The notes beneath the pieces were generated by a model. The model ran no database searches, was not told the origin of the DNA, and worked only from the letters and a program-made list of their open reading frames with translations. Made by a program: the position numbers and the translations under genes. A stretch of 64,000 nt of DNA from Chiridota heheva. Taxonomy: Eukaryota > Echinodermata > Holothuroidea > Apodida > Chiridotidae. Below, one piece after another: positions 33,555 to 45,580 of the stretch. The stretch is taken from contig JAIGNY010002010.1 of the NCBI GenBank assembly GCA_020152595.1, positions 210,001 to 274,000 of the forward strand. Direction: 5' to 3'. Numbering within the stretch: the first letter of the stretch is position 1; the number at the start of each line of letters is the position of its first letter.

Positions 33555-34577
33555 TGATTAGTTCAGCAGTCAATTTCATCTTATATGAAGGAAGATTTCA
33601 AAAGAAACAAGATGGTGAAGAAAGCAAATACACCGCCCAAAATATTCCCATTGAATTTTTTTTTTAATGTATCTGATAGAGAAAATTTTGAGAAAAGGAT
33701 TGGTAAAAACCATGTTGGTATCTCATTCCTAGAAAAAGTTATTGAACTTTAAAGATTTTACTTGCCCGCATAAAAATGACTTTTGCACTGAGTCTAAGTC
33801 TTCATTATGATGTCATTACAGCACTTCCTGTACTAATCTGTATGTATTTCTTTGAAAATTAATCATTACTCTTTCATAATTCAAATATAAGTTACAAGAA
33901 TAGATTCGAAAACATTATTGCAAATTTTATTCTACACTATTCCAAACAATTTTTAAAGAACAATTTTTTCTTAATCATTAGAAAATACGAAATTACGCAG
34001 ACAAGAAATATCTTTAAAATTCAATAACTTCTTTTAGAAATAAGATATTAACTTGGTATTTTGACTAATCTGTTTATTGTAGTGTCCTCTATTAAATATA
34101 TTGAAATAAAATTCCATGGGAATATTCCTTTAAGGAGATATTTCAGTTTAAAGTTTGGTATCATTTCTGTGTAAATATGACTGAAATCACACTAGTTGTG
34201 TCGCCACAGCTTCCGATTCCTCAGTGTTAAAGTATTCTATCATATCTTGTCATGCGGTTTTGTGACTTAAAAGCCATTGGATAATTTACCACCAAAAGAG
34301 AGTTTGAGGAAAAATATTTCAAATAGTAAAAGAAATAAATAGAGTACCTTTCTGTCTTTAGAATACATTTAACAATTGTTAAGAATGTGAGGATGCCAAC
34401 CTTCCATAAGACTTACACCAGTCATTTCTACACAGACAGGGCAGAGCTTTAAATTTGAATAGTTGAATATCTCCTTAAGGGAATAAGATATTGAAGTAGT
34501 TTCTTCACCTTTTTGTTTTTTTTAAGTCCTCTTTCGTATAATACAAACTTGCTTGATATGACCACTGAACTAATACT
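33555..34577. mobile_element. TTAA-type MITE family C carrying a nested family B element
   Basis: Flanked by TTAA at 33551-33554 and 34578-34581. Ends are TGATTAGTTCAGCAGTC and (inverted) AGTATTAGTTCAGTGGTC, with GAAACAA.A.GGTGAAGAAA further in on both sides. A third copy starts at 63882. Confidence 0.75.
33640..34129. mobile_element. TTAA MITE family B-like element nested in family C
   Basis: The right end CCATGGGAATATTCCT is followed by TTAA at 34130-34133, and then family C sequence resumes (GGAGATATTT.AGTTTAAAG, as at 63976-63999). The left end is damaged (AATATTCCCATTGAA). Confidence 0.65.
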
Positions 34578-34581
34578 TTAA

Positions 34582-36009
34582 TGAAAGTCTGGAATTATCT
34601 GAGGTAGAGCGGTGCACAAAACTCGCTAGTACCTTTTTGGAACACCAATTGTCAAAACTGTCATAATGGCATGAACTTCATAAGCTTCGGCACTTTTTGT
34701 ACTCCAGATATTTTAGCCATTACCTTGTTGTCCGTATCACTGAAATTTATTATCGACTGCACAAATCTCCACTTACTTAGGAAGGGATGCGTTAATTGTT
34801 TCCAACATCTGATCATGACGATCTTTCAAACATCGAGCAGGCCCGTAGGAAAGTAGGCGGATAAATCGTGATCTATTATGAAAAGCATTATATAAGCTAG
34901 AGATATAATTCTCATTCATCCCAATAACATAAATGTTTTGCATGAAGCATTAACCAAAGCGATGCTATATAACGTTCAAAGTTAAATTGCAATGGTCAAC
35001 CACACTTCATTTGATTGGAAATATTGAAATGGAGGTGAAATTATAGGTGGCTCCATTAATTTTTCAGCCTTTTGTTTGTAATTGTGCATGATCTCATCTG
35101 CAACTCTTTTGTTTTTGTTGGCTGGTTGTGAGAGCCCGAGGTGCAACGGTACCAAACAGTTCTAGTCATATGAGCCATGAGCTGTTGATGAGGGCTGAGG
35201 TGATAACAATGGACGCAATGTAGAAAATGGTAAGTGTAAATAAAGGTGAGCAATCCTGCATCTCACCTTCTTCAACAGTTTTGTTGGTCGATTGTTAAAG
35301 GTTTAACGGTACCTAAATAGTTGTAGTAATAAGTGATATGAGCAGGCAATGAACCAATTGGTGAATGCTATTTGTGGCCATAATTTCAAGATAAATTTGG
35401 TCTAAAATTCGGTAAAATATAATCATTTTATACCAAACTCTACACAAAGTGGAAAATTGATAGATCATACCCTTCAGCCACAAGTCTTGAAATCAGGATT
35501 AAGACTTATCCAATTGTATTGGTCATGAATCGGAATGTATTCAATGTCTAAAATAATGTGACAAGCAAATTCACACCCAGTCTTCAACGAGTCAGTGACA
35601 AAAGTCCATGCATTATTATGTGTTTTTCCGGAACCCAAATTAACTGCACTCCACGAGTAACATTTTGCTTGATGTTTGTGTTACTTCCTTCAATCTCTCA
35701 ATAAAAAGAATAAGGAGATTTAAACATATTTTGATTAACACTTTTTCATCTCTGTAAAGGGGCACCTTTTAAACTTTACAAAGGAGAAGGGGGATGGCAC
35801 CTCAGTCTATGTCACGACAATGACCCGTGTCTAAATAAGTTTATTTGAGTAAGGTAAGTTTTGCCTTAGATGGCACATTTCAAAGATGCCCCATTAATGA
35901 AATTTGTGGTGACTCACACACAGAAAGGACCTATTTTAAAGACTTCTTACAACTTACGGATAAGCTGGGAAAAGAGAGGCAAAGAGGCAGAGGCGAAGGC
36001 TTTTTAAGT
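34582..36009. other. No gene recognised
   Basis: AT-rich. CAACGGTACCAAACAGTTCTAG (about 35142) and TAACGGTACCTAAATAGTTGTAG (about 35308) form a short local direct repeat. No exon supported. Confidence 0.4.
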
Positions 36010-36399
36010 ATGTTTGTTTGATGGGAACTTAACGTCACCACGACAGCAAGGGTCAAATTGTGCCTGAGAGGTTAGTTAGATCATTCCAGAGGTAGGAAGA
36101 AAAGAAAATAGGAGGAGACTGAGAGAAACTCATGAACTAAAAGGTGATGAGTGGAGAGGCCCAGATGGATAAAAAGAAGGGGTGGCCGAGGGAGGAAAAG
36201 TGGGCCAGGAGAAAGTGCCAAGATTGGCGGGATTGTTTCCGAGATGGTGGACGTCTGGTTTGATGCGTAAGCTGAAGGGGATAGGATTTTAGTCCTATCA
36301 AAGTGGGTGGAGAAATTGGGGTACCTAATGAGGTTGTAAACAGGGTTCTGGGTGTTGGTGAGGGCTTTAAAAGCGTAGAAGAGGCTAAGCTTTCTACAC

Positions 36400-38288
36400 C
36401 TTAGCAGAAAGGGGAGTTCGTTGGCTTCAACGTAAAGGCTGGTGATAGGGAAGGTCCTATAGGCACCCAGACAAAGCCTAAGGGCTTCATTTTGGATGGT
36501 GTTGATGTTTTTGAGGTAAAAGTTGTGAGCGGCACAGTAGATAATATTGCCGTAGTCGAGCTTGGCATGAATGGTGAGCCTGAAGATCTTGAGGAGAGCA
36601 TGGCGGTTCGCACCCCAAGTGGTGTTGGAGATGAGGTGGAGAAGAAGATTGAGAGAGCTGTTGCATTTCTGTTTCAGGTTGGTGATGTGTTGCTTGTAGA
36701 AAGCTTGGGGTCTAGGTTAAGCCCAAGAATTTGGTGTGGTCAACTTTATGAATACGATTGTCATTGAGCACGAGGTTCGGGTAGGGGTGGAGGCTGTTGA
36801 AATGACAGAAGTGCATGCAGACTGTCTTGTCTTTGGAGAATTTAAAACCGTTATTGTTGCACCAGTCTTGCAGCTGATTGAGGCTAAGGTGAAGCCTATT
36901 TTCGATAAGAGGAAAGCTATGGAAGGAGTAGAAGATGGTGAAGTCGTCCACGTTTGATGTTGGGGCCAAGGGTGTCCGCGATGTCTTTAATGCTCAGGTT
37001 GAAGAGAGTGGGAGAGAGGATGCTGCCTTGGAGGACGCCCTCTTCTTGGGGGAAGGGGTTGGAGAGGGTGTGGCCAATACGAACTTGGAACTGCCTGGGT
37101 GAGAGGAAGTTTTTAATAAACATGGGAGGTGGCCTCTGAGGCCAATGGTGTGAAGTTTGCGGATAATGCTGTATTTCCAAGTGTTGAAAGTTTCTCAAGG
37201 TCGAAAAAGATGGCAATTAGGTGTTCCTTTTTTTGCAAATGATTCCCGGATAGCGGTGTCGAGCGTAATTAACTGGTCTAGGGTATTGCGACGTTTCCGA
37301 AAGCTGCTTTGGTGAGGGGAGAGGATTCTGTTGGTCTCAAGAAACCAGTTTAGTCTCTGGTTAATGATCCTTTCCATAATTTCAGACAGCAGGTGAGGAC
37401 GATATGGCGATAGCTGGAGGAGTCGGTACTGTCCTTCCCGGTTTGGAGACGGGGTGATGATAGCTGTCCTCCAAATAGGGGAAAGGAGTGTGAGGACCAA
37501 ATTTGGTTGAGGATGGTGAGTAGGGTAGTGGTGGCCTTCTTGGGGAGGTGTTTCAGGAACAAGTAGGGGATGTTGTCTGTGCCCTTGGAGGTGCAGCCAG
37601 CGTCGTGGATTGCTTGGTTTAAATAAAAAGAGTGAGAGGGGTGCTGTAGCTCTCGGTGTTGTCGGAGGGAAAGGTGTGATACTCCGGGCTTCATCGCGAG
37701 CTTTTTTGGCCTTGAAAGCATTGGGGTAGTTGGCCGAGAACGAGATGTTGCTGAAAGAGGCGGCAAGGTGGTTAACGATGTCCTTTTTCGCGATGAGAAG
37801 GTTACCATTGCAGGAGAGATGGGAGATTGGAGACTTGCCCATTCTGCCGTGGAAGCTGTTAACCATTCTCTAAATCTTCTTAGGAGGGTGTTGGTGGTGA
37901 GAAAAGAGATGAAGTTGTTCCAAGTGTTGGTTTTACTGTCCATGATAGTGCGTCTGGCTTTGGCACGGCTGATGCGAAAGATGTTGAGGTTGTGGGTGGT
38001 CGGGTTTGTTTTGAAGTTCCTGAGGGCCCTTTTTTTGTTCTTGATGGCAGTTTTGCAGTCATCAATGAACCAGGGTTGGGGGTGGTTAGGGGGTTTGGAG
38101 CAGGTGGCGATGTTGATAAGGATGTTACTGAAGTTTGACATGAGATCCTCCCCCTCGAGGAGATGCGGGGGGAGGGGGAGAGGTGAGTCGCAGATGGTTG
38201 CGAAAGGGGGCCAATCAGCCTTCTGGAGGTTCCAATTGGGGGTGTGGTCTGTGGGGGTTTGAGTGAATAAGAAGAGGTTAATGGTCAC
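36400..38288 (-). pseudogene. LINE reverse transcriptase, broken
   Basis: The pre-RT region reads PWFIDDCKTAIKNKKRALRN (38070-37990). The RT reads IMERIINQRLNWFLETNRIL, FRKRRNTLDQLITLDTAIRE, EEGVLQGSILSPTLFNLSIK and NVDDFTIF (VDD at 36944-36952). Thumb pieces CRKLSLFYAFKALTN lie in other frames near 36400. At least five frame changes are needed, so no active enzyme is made. Plus-strand open frames here are shadows of this antisense element. Confidence 0.85.
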
Positions 38289-38393
38289 ACCACAGAGATC
38301 AGCAATGACTTTTCAGGAAAAGTCAAGGAGGAGTTGGGGAACAGATAGACAGGTCAATGCAGGTGAGGAAGCCTGTGACAGGGTGAAGGTAGG

Positions 38394-38760
38394 TCAAGGA
38401 GTTAGTGTTGAGCAAGGAGAGACTGTGCTGTCGAAGAGTGTTTTCGACGAGCTTGCCTCTGAGTGTGGTGGTATTGGGGCCCACAGGGGTTGGGCATTGA
38501 AGTCACCAAGAAGGATGAAAGGGGAGGGGACCCAAGAGATGAGGTTGTTGAGGCTGGTTTGCTGAACGTTGGCGTTCGGGATGGGGGGGGGGGGAAAGGA
38601 TGGGGGGGGGGGAAATAGATATTGCAGAGTGAAGGTTTTGTGGAGGGAGATAGACATACAGATGGCCTGAAGGTCGGTGTACACATGAACAGGGCTGTGT
38701 GGGATATCGTGTCTAACGAGAACGGAGACACCCCCACAGGCCCAGTCATCATCCACTTGA
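38394..38760 (-). pseudogene. LINE AP-like endonuclease domain, broken
   Basis: Family role: nicks target DNA to prime reverse transcription. The minus strand reads CGGVSVLVRHDI, then DLQAICMSISL, a Pro-rich loop lengthened by poly-C runs, and FILLGDFNAQPLW. The GDFNA motif is kept, but the following His, catalytic in the family, is read as Gln next to an indel, and the frame is lost afterwards. Confidence 0.82.
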
Positions 38761-39169
38761 TGTTTATGGTAGCAAGTGAAGTTAAAGGAGGGAATAATGG
38801 TCAGTGGTTTTCAAGAAAGTTTCTTGTAGGCAGAAGACGACCGAGTTGAAGGTGGTGGCCAGTAAGTCAATTTCTTCCGAATTGGCCTTAAGGCTCCTGA
38901 TGTTCCATTGTATAATATTGTAGGTGTAATTGTAATTGTTTGTGTTGCACGCCATAAGGAGGCAGGAGGTTATCTGGAGGAAAATCTGTTGGGTCTTCGT
39001 TGGTTTGTTTTTTCTTTGGATCAGCCCCTCTTTCTTTGGGAGTGGTTATTTTTAAAGTTAGACGAGAAGAATGTTCGGTGTGTTCGGTAATCAATCCAGG
39101 TTCTCTTCATTGTCATATGTGTGGGTTTGGATGATGGGCTGTTTTGTTTTGTTTGTTGGTTTGATGTTT

Positions 39170-39790
39170 GTTAGCCAGGTTGGGTTGAGTTTGGTGGCAT
39201 TAGAAGTGTTGGGGTAGGGGACGGCGGGGGTCTTAGAAAGGAATAAAGGTTGGGGAGAGAAGTGGTGGTGGAGATGGTTTGGGTAATGAGTCTGGTTGGG
39301 TTGTCAGCAATAGTGATGGGCTTAGGACTGGGTAAGAAGAGCCAGGTGAGGTCGGTTTGGGCATGTGAGTCAGTTTTAGTAGTTTTAGGGGGTGGTATTG
39401 GTGTTTGAGGAGACTGTGCTCGAGTAGGAAGGTTTAGTGTGGAGGGAAGCGAGAAATTGCTTCCTGGCCTTTGGGTAAGTGGTGCTGGGATTAAGGTTTT
39501 CAGTTTAGTTATTTGTTTTTCCTGAAGTTCCTGAAGCCAGGTGGGGCAGTCTTTTTTGAGGAGGGATGGTTGGCTGGGTGAGTACCGTCGCAATTGGTGC
39601 AGAGTGGGGTGTTGGTGCAGGATGCACTGTCATAGTCCAGGGACTCCACAGTTGCCACAGCGCGCTTGGCTCAGGCAGGAGTTTTTCCCATGGCCATACA
39701 TGCTCTGGCACTTATGACAACGGAGGGGGTTGGGATTGTAAAGGGCGACTGGGATTCTCAGATAGCCGGCAGTGATGTGGGAAGGAGAGA
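39170..39790 (-). pseudogene. LINE ORF1 (gag-like, CCHC zinc knuckles), broken
   Basis: Family role: binds element RNA into particles. The minus strand from about 39760 reads LRIPVALYNPNPLRCHKCQS, then GHGKNSC, completing a C-x2-C-x4-H-x4-C knuckle, followed by CGNCG, the start of a second knuckle whose His is lost (GVPGL and a stop). A third, CTNCDGTH, is in another frame, and DCPTWLQELQEKQITKLK is in a third. So at least two frameshifts and one stop break it. A Pro/Thr-rich tail follows to about 39171. Confidence 0.82.
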
Positions 39791-39840
39791 TGTGTGGCAA
39801 CATACTTCCAATATATAGTGGCTGTTGCCTCCAACTGTTT

Positions 39841-42060
39841 TAGAATAGTGTTGCATGTGAAATTCTCATTTTTTGTCTTTTTAGGACAACATTTCTGTTA
39901 CTTTCTTTAATGAAATGATCAGATAGTCTTTAAAGAAAACATTTTTAATGTTTGCTCCTTCTCCAAAAAGACACTTGTCCTTCTTTTTCTTCTCAAAAAG
40001 GGCATTTATTCATTGGTTAATGAGTGTGGTTTAGTTCATGCACATGTTCATGATGTAAAAACGTTGAATTTCATTAATATACATAGTGGGTGGAGCTTAA
40101 TAAGGTTTTGTTGAAAAGAGCTTGTAAACACATTATCTCAAGAATGGTAAACTCATACTTGGTACACAGATACTCCATGGTCTATAGATGTGCCCTATTC
40201 TTTATATTTTGTGTGTGTGTGTGTGGTGATGTCATATCATCAAAACATGGGCGGGGCTTAGTATAATAACGAAAATATTTAAAAAGTGATAAATGAGCAA
40301 CTGTATATCCCTTTTGCATCATACTGGGCATGATAATTTTGTTGGTTATTGTGTACATGCTTATGTTATGGTGGGCGTGGCTTAATGTAAAAGTGCTAAA
40401 TGATGTTAAACACCATACTGTATCTCATCAACGATATACCAGATTTATGCTATATCAGGTACACAGATGGATCATGGTCTGTACATACAGTATGTTCCAA
40501 TGTTGTGGTAATGTCATGAATATTAATGAGTAGGTGGCTAAGGTGGGGCTTACTGGCAAATTCTTGAAATGGAATAAATGAGCATCCTTTTTTCGCATCA
40601 TACGTGCTATTGGCAATGTTAAATATTGTGCAAATGCTAATGTTGTCAACATTTTTATTAGCCACACTTACATTGATCTGCATAATGAGTGTGGCTTATG
40701 GATAAATATCATGGAACAAATATTTTTATGGTGCAATAACATGACAATACAAATTTTTCAAATCAATCAGTTTGTGAAAAAAAGCATCGGAACCACAAAA
40801 CCATTTGGTTCTGGTTAATATATGAAATGAATATAAAGGGAACATCAACACTACATAGAAAAGTTTCAGTTTGAATTGTAATTTTCATGCATTACATGAA
40901 AAACTATAGGAATATTCCTTTAATTACAGAATCATGACCTTCCTGAATAACCCCCCACAGACAGTCCATATGAAACCATTTCCACCAAAGGATATCCCCA
41001 GGGCTTTATGGCATAAACACCCACTTTGATGTCCTGATTTTTTTGAAATAAAATGAATTACTTCGATCAGGTTAGTGCTATGGCACAGCTCTTAAAAAAG
41101 GTTTTTATCATAGCCCCATTTTTAACAAGACAGATGAGTTATTATTATTTGGCCTTTCTGAATGGCTATGGAATGTCACTCATCTCATTATGATTTATTT
41201 TATGCCTATTACTGATTAAATGATTGTAGAACCAATTTCGACCTTATATTTATATTATAGAAACTATTTTGGAGAAAAAGGAGGTTCATACATCATAATA
41301 GCTGACATTTTTAAAATGCAAGATTGATGTGACAGACACACACTTGCAATAAGTTTATCACTTTTTGTTTCACATTAAATCCCCTGTCCCCTCCCCCTTA
41401 AGGATATGCATGACATCACCACCAACAGAGCACACAAATGGACCATGGGTTATCTGTGTACCACATATGACCTGTATCAAATATATTGTCCTTGAGTTAG
41501 TGTTTACAAGATCTTTTTAACCAAATCATATTAAGCCCCACCCACTATGCATATTAATAAAATTTAACATTGTTCATTTGAAGATTTCAAAAATAAGCCC
41601 TGCCTACTCATTAATATGCATGACATCACCACCAAAATCAATAGGGCAAATCTACAGACCATGGACTATCTGTGTACCACATATAACATAAAAACAGAAT
41701 ATCCATCCTCAGATATTGTGCTTACAAGCTCTTTTCAGCTAAATTATATAAAGCCCCCACCCTCCCATTGTATGCAATGAACACATACACACAGCCTAAC
41801 AACATAATTATACTGAATATGAAACAAATCAGACATGTGGTTGTCAAAATACGAGTATTTCAAGACTTTGTATATTAAGTCCCGCCTACTCATTAATATG
41901 CATGATATCACTACCAAAAACAATAAGACACATCTACAGATCATGGGCTATCTGTGTACCACATATGACATGAATCTGGTATATCCTTCTTGAGATACCA
42001 CGATTACGAGCTTGCTGTCACAGACGCACATACACACACACATATACACACGCCAGCATA
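39841..42060. repeat. Inverted arrangement of about 150-bp dispersed units
   Basis: Left units (about 40060-40690) read TGGTACACAGAT.CTCCATGGTCT...TGGTGATGTCAT...GGCGGGGCTTA. Right units (about 41400-42020) carry the reverse complement: TAAGCCC.GCC.ACT.ATTAATATGCATGA, then CATGG.CTATCTGTGTACCA. Three units on each side flank a 700-bp centre that includes a family B-like end (about 40905-40925). It ends in a CACATACACACACA run. Confidence 0.75.
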
Positions 42061-43571
42061 AATTCCTTATGCTATTAGCATCAGAACCAAAAGGGGCACT
42101 TTTTGAACTTTTGAGAAAAGTAGGGGCTGTGCCCCCTGCTCCCTCCAGTTCTACCGTCTATGTTTGAGGTCATAAGAGGGTTTGTTGTATGAATGAGTAT
42201 ACTTAAATGATAAACTTAGTAATAATTATTTCACACTTGAATTTTCCTGGGTGTGAGAACTGAGAAACATGACTGAGCAGGTCATTGTTAATTTTGACTG
42301 ATTCCGTCGTAATATAAGAGCACATGAATAACCAAGTCATGTATGTCACATTTAGATTACCCAAAGTTCTGTTGTGACATCAGATCTTGGTGGAGCAGAA
42401 CTGGCTTAGGGTATGTCCTTATGCTCTTCTTCGTGACATTATAACATCTTACAACTTTTGTTTCAGCATTTGTAAATGAAAATATCACAAGTTTACTTGG
42501 AAATGATGCAGATAGCACAACAAGCATAGCACAAGCAGTGGCAAGAGGTTTGGCACTTTGAACCCTATCCAATGTTGGTTGGGATGCAATTTGAAGAAAA
42601 AAAAGTTTTTGGTAATATTTGTGCAATATTCAACAGGGATATGCAGGAAGGGAAAAAAGTGCTCAGTACTTTTATCCAGGGCTATAGCCAGGAGTAATAT
42701 TTGCAGGCCATTTGTTTGTTTCTTTTAACAAAGGACAAACTTGTATGAAATGGACATGAACACTACTGGAAAAATGTGTATTGGTGTAATAAACAGACAC
42801 TTTTATAATGGAAAAACACAACAACAACATAATTCTCCCTCCGAACATTTTATATTCACAGTCTTATAATTAATTTCTTAAGCATATTTCATTAATACAA
42901 AATTAATTAAAACACAAATTATTTGAATACATAAGATAATGACAAAATTAGATCATAATAATTAAGCCTTAATTTTCACCCATGGTTGCATCCAAGAATG
43001 TCTGCATTGCCCTGAGAGAAATGTCACATCTTCGGAGCTGGTTTAGTAGATCCAGTCTATAGTGGGGAAATTCTGTTACTGATATAAAGCGTTTGCCTAC
43101 TATGTGGAGCAAGTGCTGGTTTCTGCCTCCCATCAACAATATTTTTGCACCGTGACTGCCATGGGATAGCGAGCACAATCAGCAATGATTGCTCTGTCAA
43201 TGTAACACCACCTATGTATGTCACATGATACATTTTGTAAGACTTAATCAACGGGTTCAAAATCATTTACCAAGATCTCCGCTGATTTTCCCTAAATGTG
43301 TTGCTTTGCTTGTCAGATTAGGTTAGACCTTTTTTAAGTTCAAACGCTGACCATCAAGAGCTGTGAAATCCCTATAAACCAGAGAAGCAAATCTTCCATT
43401 CAAGGATATAGTATTAATTACAAATTAGAATTTCCAATTAAATTTACAACATTGATCAAATCAGATGTAAAACAAAAATATGAAATTATTTTCCTCTCAC
43501 AGAAATGAAATTAGATAATATTTTTTATTTTTTCCCCTACTTACTACTTCACATTTCTACCCTGCTCAATC
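42061..43571. other. No gene recognised
   Basis: AT-rich. Open frames at 42357-42626 and 42969-43266 (minus) lack domains and splice support. Confidence 0.4.
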
Positions 43572-43880
43572 CTCCAGCTAGAGGTGCAGTGGTTAAGGAG
43601 TCATGCTTGTATGCAAAAGGTACCAGGTTCGATTCTAACTGCTAGCCCTGCATTGTGTCCTTGAGCAAGACACTTTACTCTGCTTGTTCCATACACCCAG
43701 CTGTAAAATGTACCAGCAATGCTGGGGAGTTGCCCTGCGATGGACTGACGTCCTGCCAAGGTCAAGGGGGAGTTATGTACTCTCATCCGTTTACGCCAAG
43801 GAAACCGGGGATAAAAGCACATACAGGCCTGATGGGCCTTCCTGGCTCGAGGATGGATCAAATTAACTTTATCCTCTAGC
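43572..43880 (+). repeat. tRNA-derived SINE, family 1, copy 1
   Basis: Head: AGAGGTGCAGTGGTTAAGG (box A area) and CCAGGTTCGATTC (box B). Body: GTGTCCTTGAGCAAGACACT, CAGCTGTAAAATG.TACC, GATGGACTG and GAAACCGGGGATAA. Copies are at 61150 and, inverted, 51390. Confidence 0.88.
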
Positions 43881-44575
43881 AACAGGTACCACTTTTACAG
43901 TCTCCGGTGTGACCCAATCTAGGATTGAACCTCCAGGCTGAAAAACTGATATTTTACCATGGAGCCAAAAAGTTGGTATCATAAGTGTTAAACACGATTG
44001 TAAGGAAGATAGGGGGTGGTGAGATTAGTTGTACCGAGTTCACACAATTTTTTCCTGTAGGAAGTGAGCAACTACAGGATGCCACTATACTGTGCTTAAG
44101 GCAACAAATTATCTGATTTTACAAAGTGTGTGTCTCTTCAGATAAACAAAAAAGATTCAAAATTATATTAAATGGTTAATCACGTATTAAAAATCCATGT
44201 GACTGGACTATATATTCAAAATTTTAATCAGGTTCCTTTTCTATTTATTAGTGCCAAAATGATTTCGCCAGGTCCTTAAGAGCTGCCCCTTATAATGCTA
44301 CCAACTTAGAATAAGTAAGATGTTATATATGATCAAATGAAAGCCTACTGTTATTGGCACTTCACTGCAAAAGTGTTTGAAGTATCAAACACCACCAAAC
44401 TTTCTATAGTCCTACAGGTTGGAAATTATGCCCAACCCACTATGCTTCCTTCTATGAGGATTACAATTATGACCAGTGTCACAGGTAAATGTTGCTCATT
44501 ATTGCCATATCCCCAAACCAGTGCTCTATTCAATTTGACATTTAGGACAATCTCTTGCTCAAGGAAAAGACAGGT
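43881..44575. other. No gene recognised
   Basis: No supported exon. GTGTGACCCAATCTAGGATTGAACC near 43909 is a decayed repeat-like segment. Confidence 0.4.
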
Positions 44576-44579
44576 TTAA

Positions 44580-45576
44580 AGGAAGATTCCCATGGTTTGT
44601 TGTAATATTCCCATGGTTTGTTGTAATATTCCCATGGTTTGTTGTAATATTCCCATGGTTTGTTGTAATATTCCCATGGTTTGTTGTAATATTCCCATGG
44701 TTTGTTGTAATATATCCATGGTTTGTTGTAATATTCTTATTTTTGTTGTAATATTCCCATGGTTTTTTGTAATATTCCCATGTTTGTTTTTTGTATTATT
44801 CCATGTTTGTTTTTTGTAATATTCCCATGGTTTCTTGTAATATTCCCATGGTTTGTTGTAATATTCCCATGGTTTTTTGTAATATTTCCATGTTTGTTTT
44901 TTGTAATATTCCATGGTTACTTTTTGTAATATTCCCATGGTTTTTTGTAATATTCCCATGGTTTCTTGTAATATTCCCATGGTTTTTTGTAATATACCCA
45001 TGGTTTCTTGTAATATTCCCATGGTTTTTTGTAAACTTTGATTTAAAAGAGCATACTTTTAAAGCCACTTTGGTACAAAAATCAGGTTGATATCATATTC
45101 CATTCAGGAGATATGGATTTTTAAAGATTTTACAATTGCATTTAAAAAAATTTGTACAGTATGATGAATTCGTGTTTGATGATGTCATAGAGGCAATTCC
45201 ATTGCAAATGTTTATGTATTTCTTTGAACGTTAATCAATGTTTCTGTATGATTAGAAACAATTTCCCAAAAGTTATTGAAGTAGGGTATATTTGGCAATG
45301 TATATCACAACCGAACTTTCATCAATTTATTTTTTTAGCAGGTTTTACTAATAAAAAAAAGGATGATAGATTTGATTGAAATACAAAAACTTTGTGGGAG
45401 AATGTGTTGCTGTGATGTCATACTGAGCCTATTCATTTATTGGCATTTTTTGTGAACCTTAAAATTTGAATATCTCCTAATAGGAATAACATATCAACAT
45501 GATTTTGGTACTAAATTGTTTATAATTGTATTCTCTTTCTTATGAAAGGTTACCAAAAAAACATGGAAACATTCCT
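44580..45576. mobile_element. TTAA-type MITE family B with internal minisatellite
   Basis: TTAA flanks lie at 44576-44579 and 45577-45580. Left end AGGAAGATTCCCATGG; inverted right end AGGAATGTTTCCATG. The interior 45050-45576 matches 10680-11201. The extra 440 bp at the left is the 21-bp minisatellite. Confidence 0.88.
44586..45027. repeat. 21-bp minisatellite, 21 units
   Basis: Units begin TAATATTCCCATGG and end in T-rich TTTGTTG, TTTCTTG or TTTTTTG. Most are exactly 21 bp, which leaves frames open and gives spurious 7-residue repeat peptides on both strands. Confidence 0.95.
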
Positions 45577-45580
45577 TTAA

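Larger units (their letters stand above)
36010..39840 (-). mobile_element. Nearly full-length non-LTR retrotransposon (I/Jockey-like), inactive
   Basis: Read on the minus strand it runs 5' to 3' from about 39840 to 36010: a gag-like ORF1 with zinc knuckles, an AP-type endonuclease, a reverse transcriptase, a C-terminal region and a 3' UTR. The 3' UTR end (GGCACAATTTGACCCT near 36050) is shared with the fragments at 53075 and 61441, so the three belong to one family. Every coding block is frameshifted or has stops. Clade naming is from motif memory. Confidence 0.85.

Noticed and set aside
36492..39775. Plus-strand open frames such as 37768-38262 and 38263-38565
   Set aside because: They are shadows of the antisense LINE, whose minus-strand frames carry real motifs.
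43600..43882. Open frames 43601-43882 and 43655-43879
   Set aside because: They lie within the tRNA-derived SINE.
44576..45090. Repetitive proteins of MVCCNIP or MGILQQT type
   Set aside because: The 21-bp unit is a multiple of three, so all frames stay open by chance.
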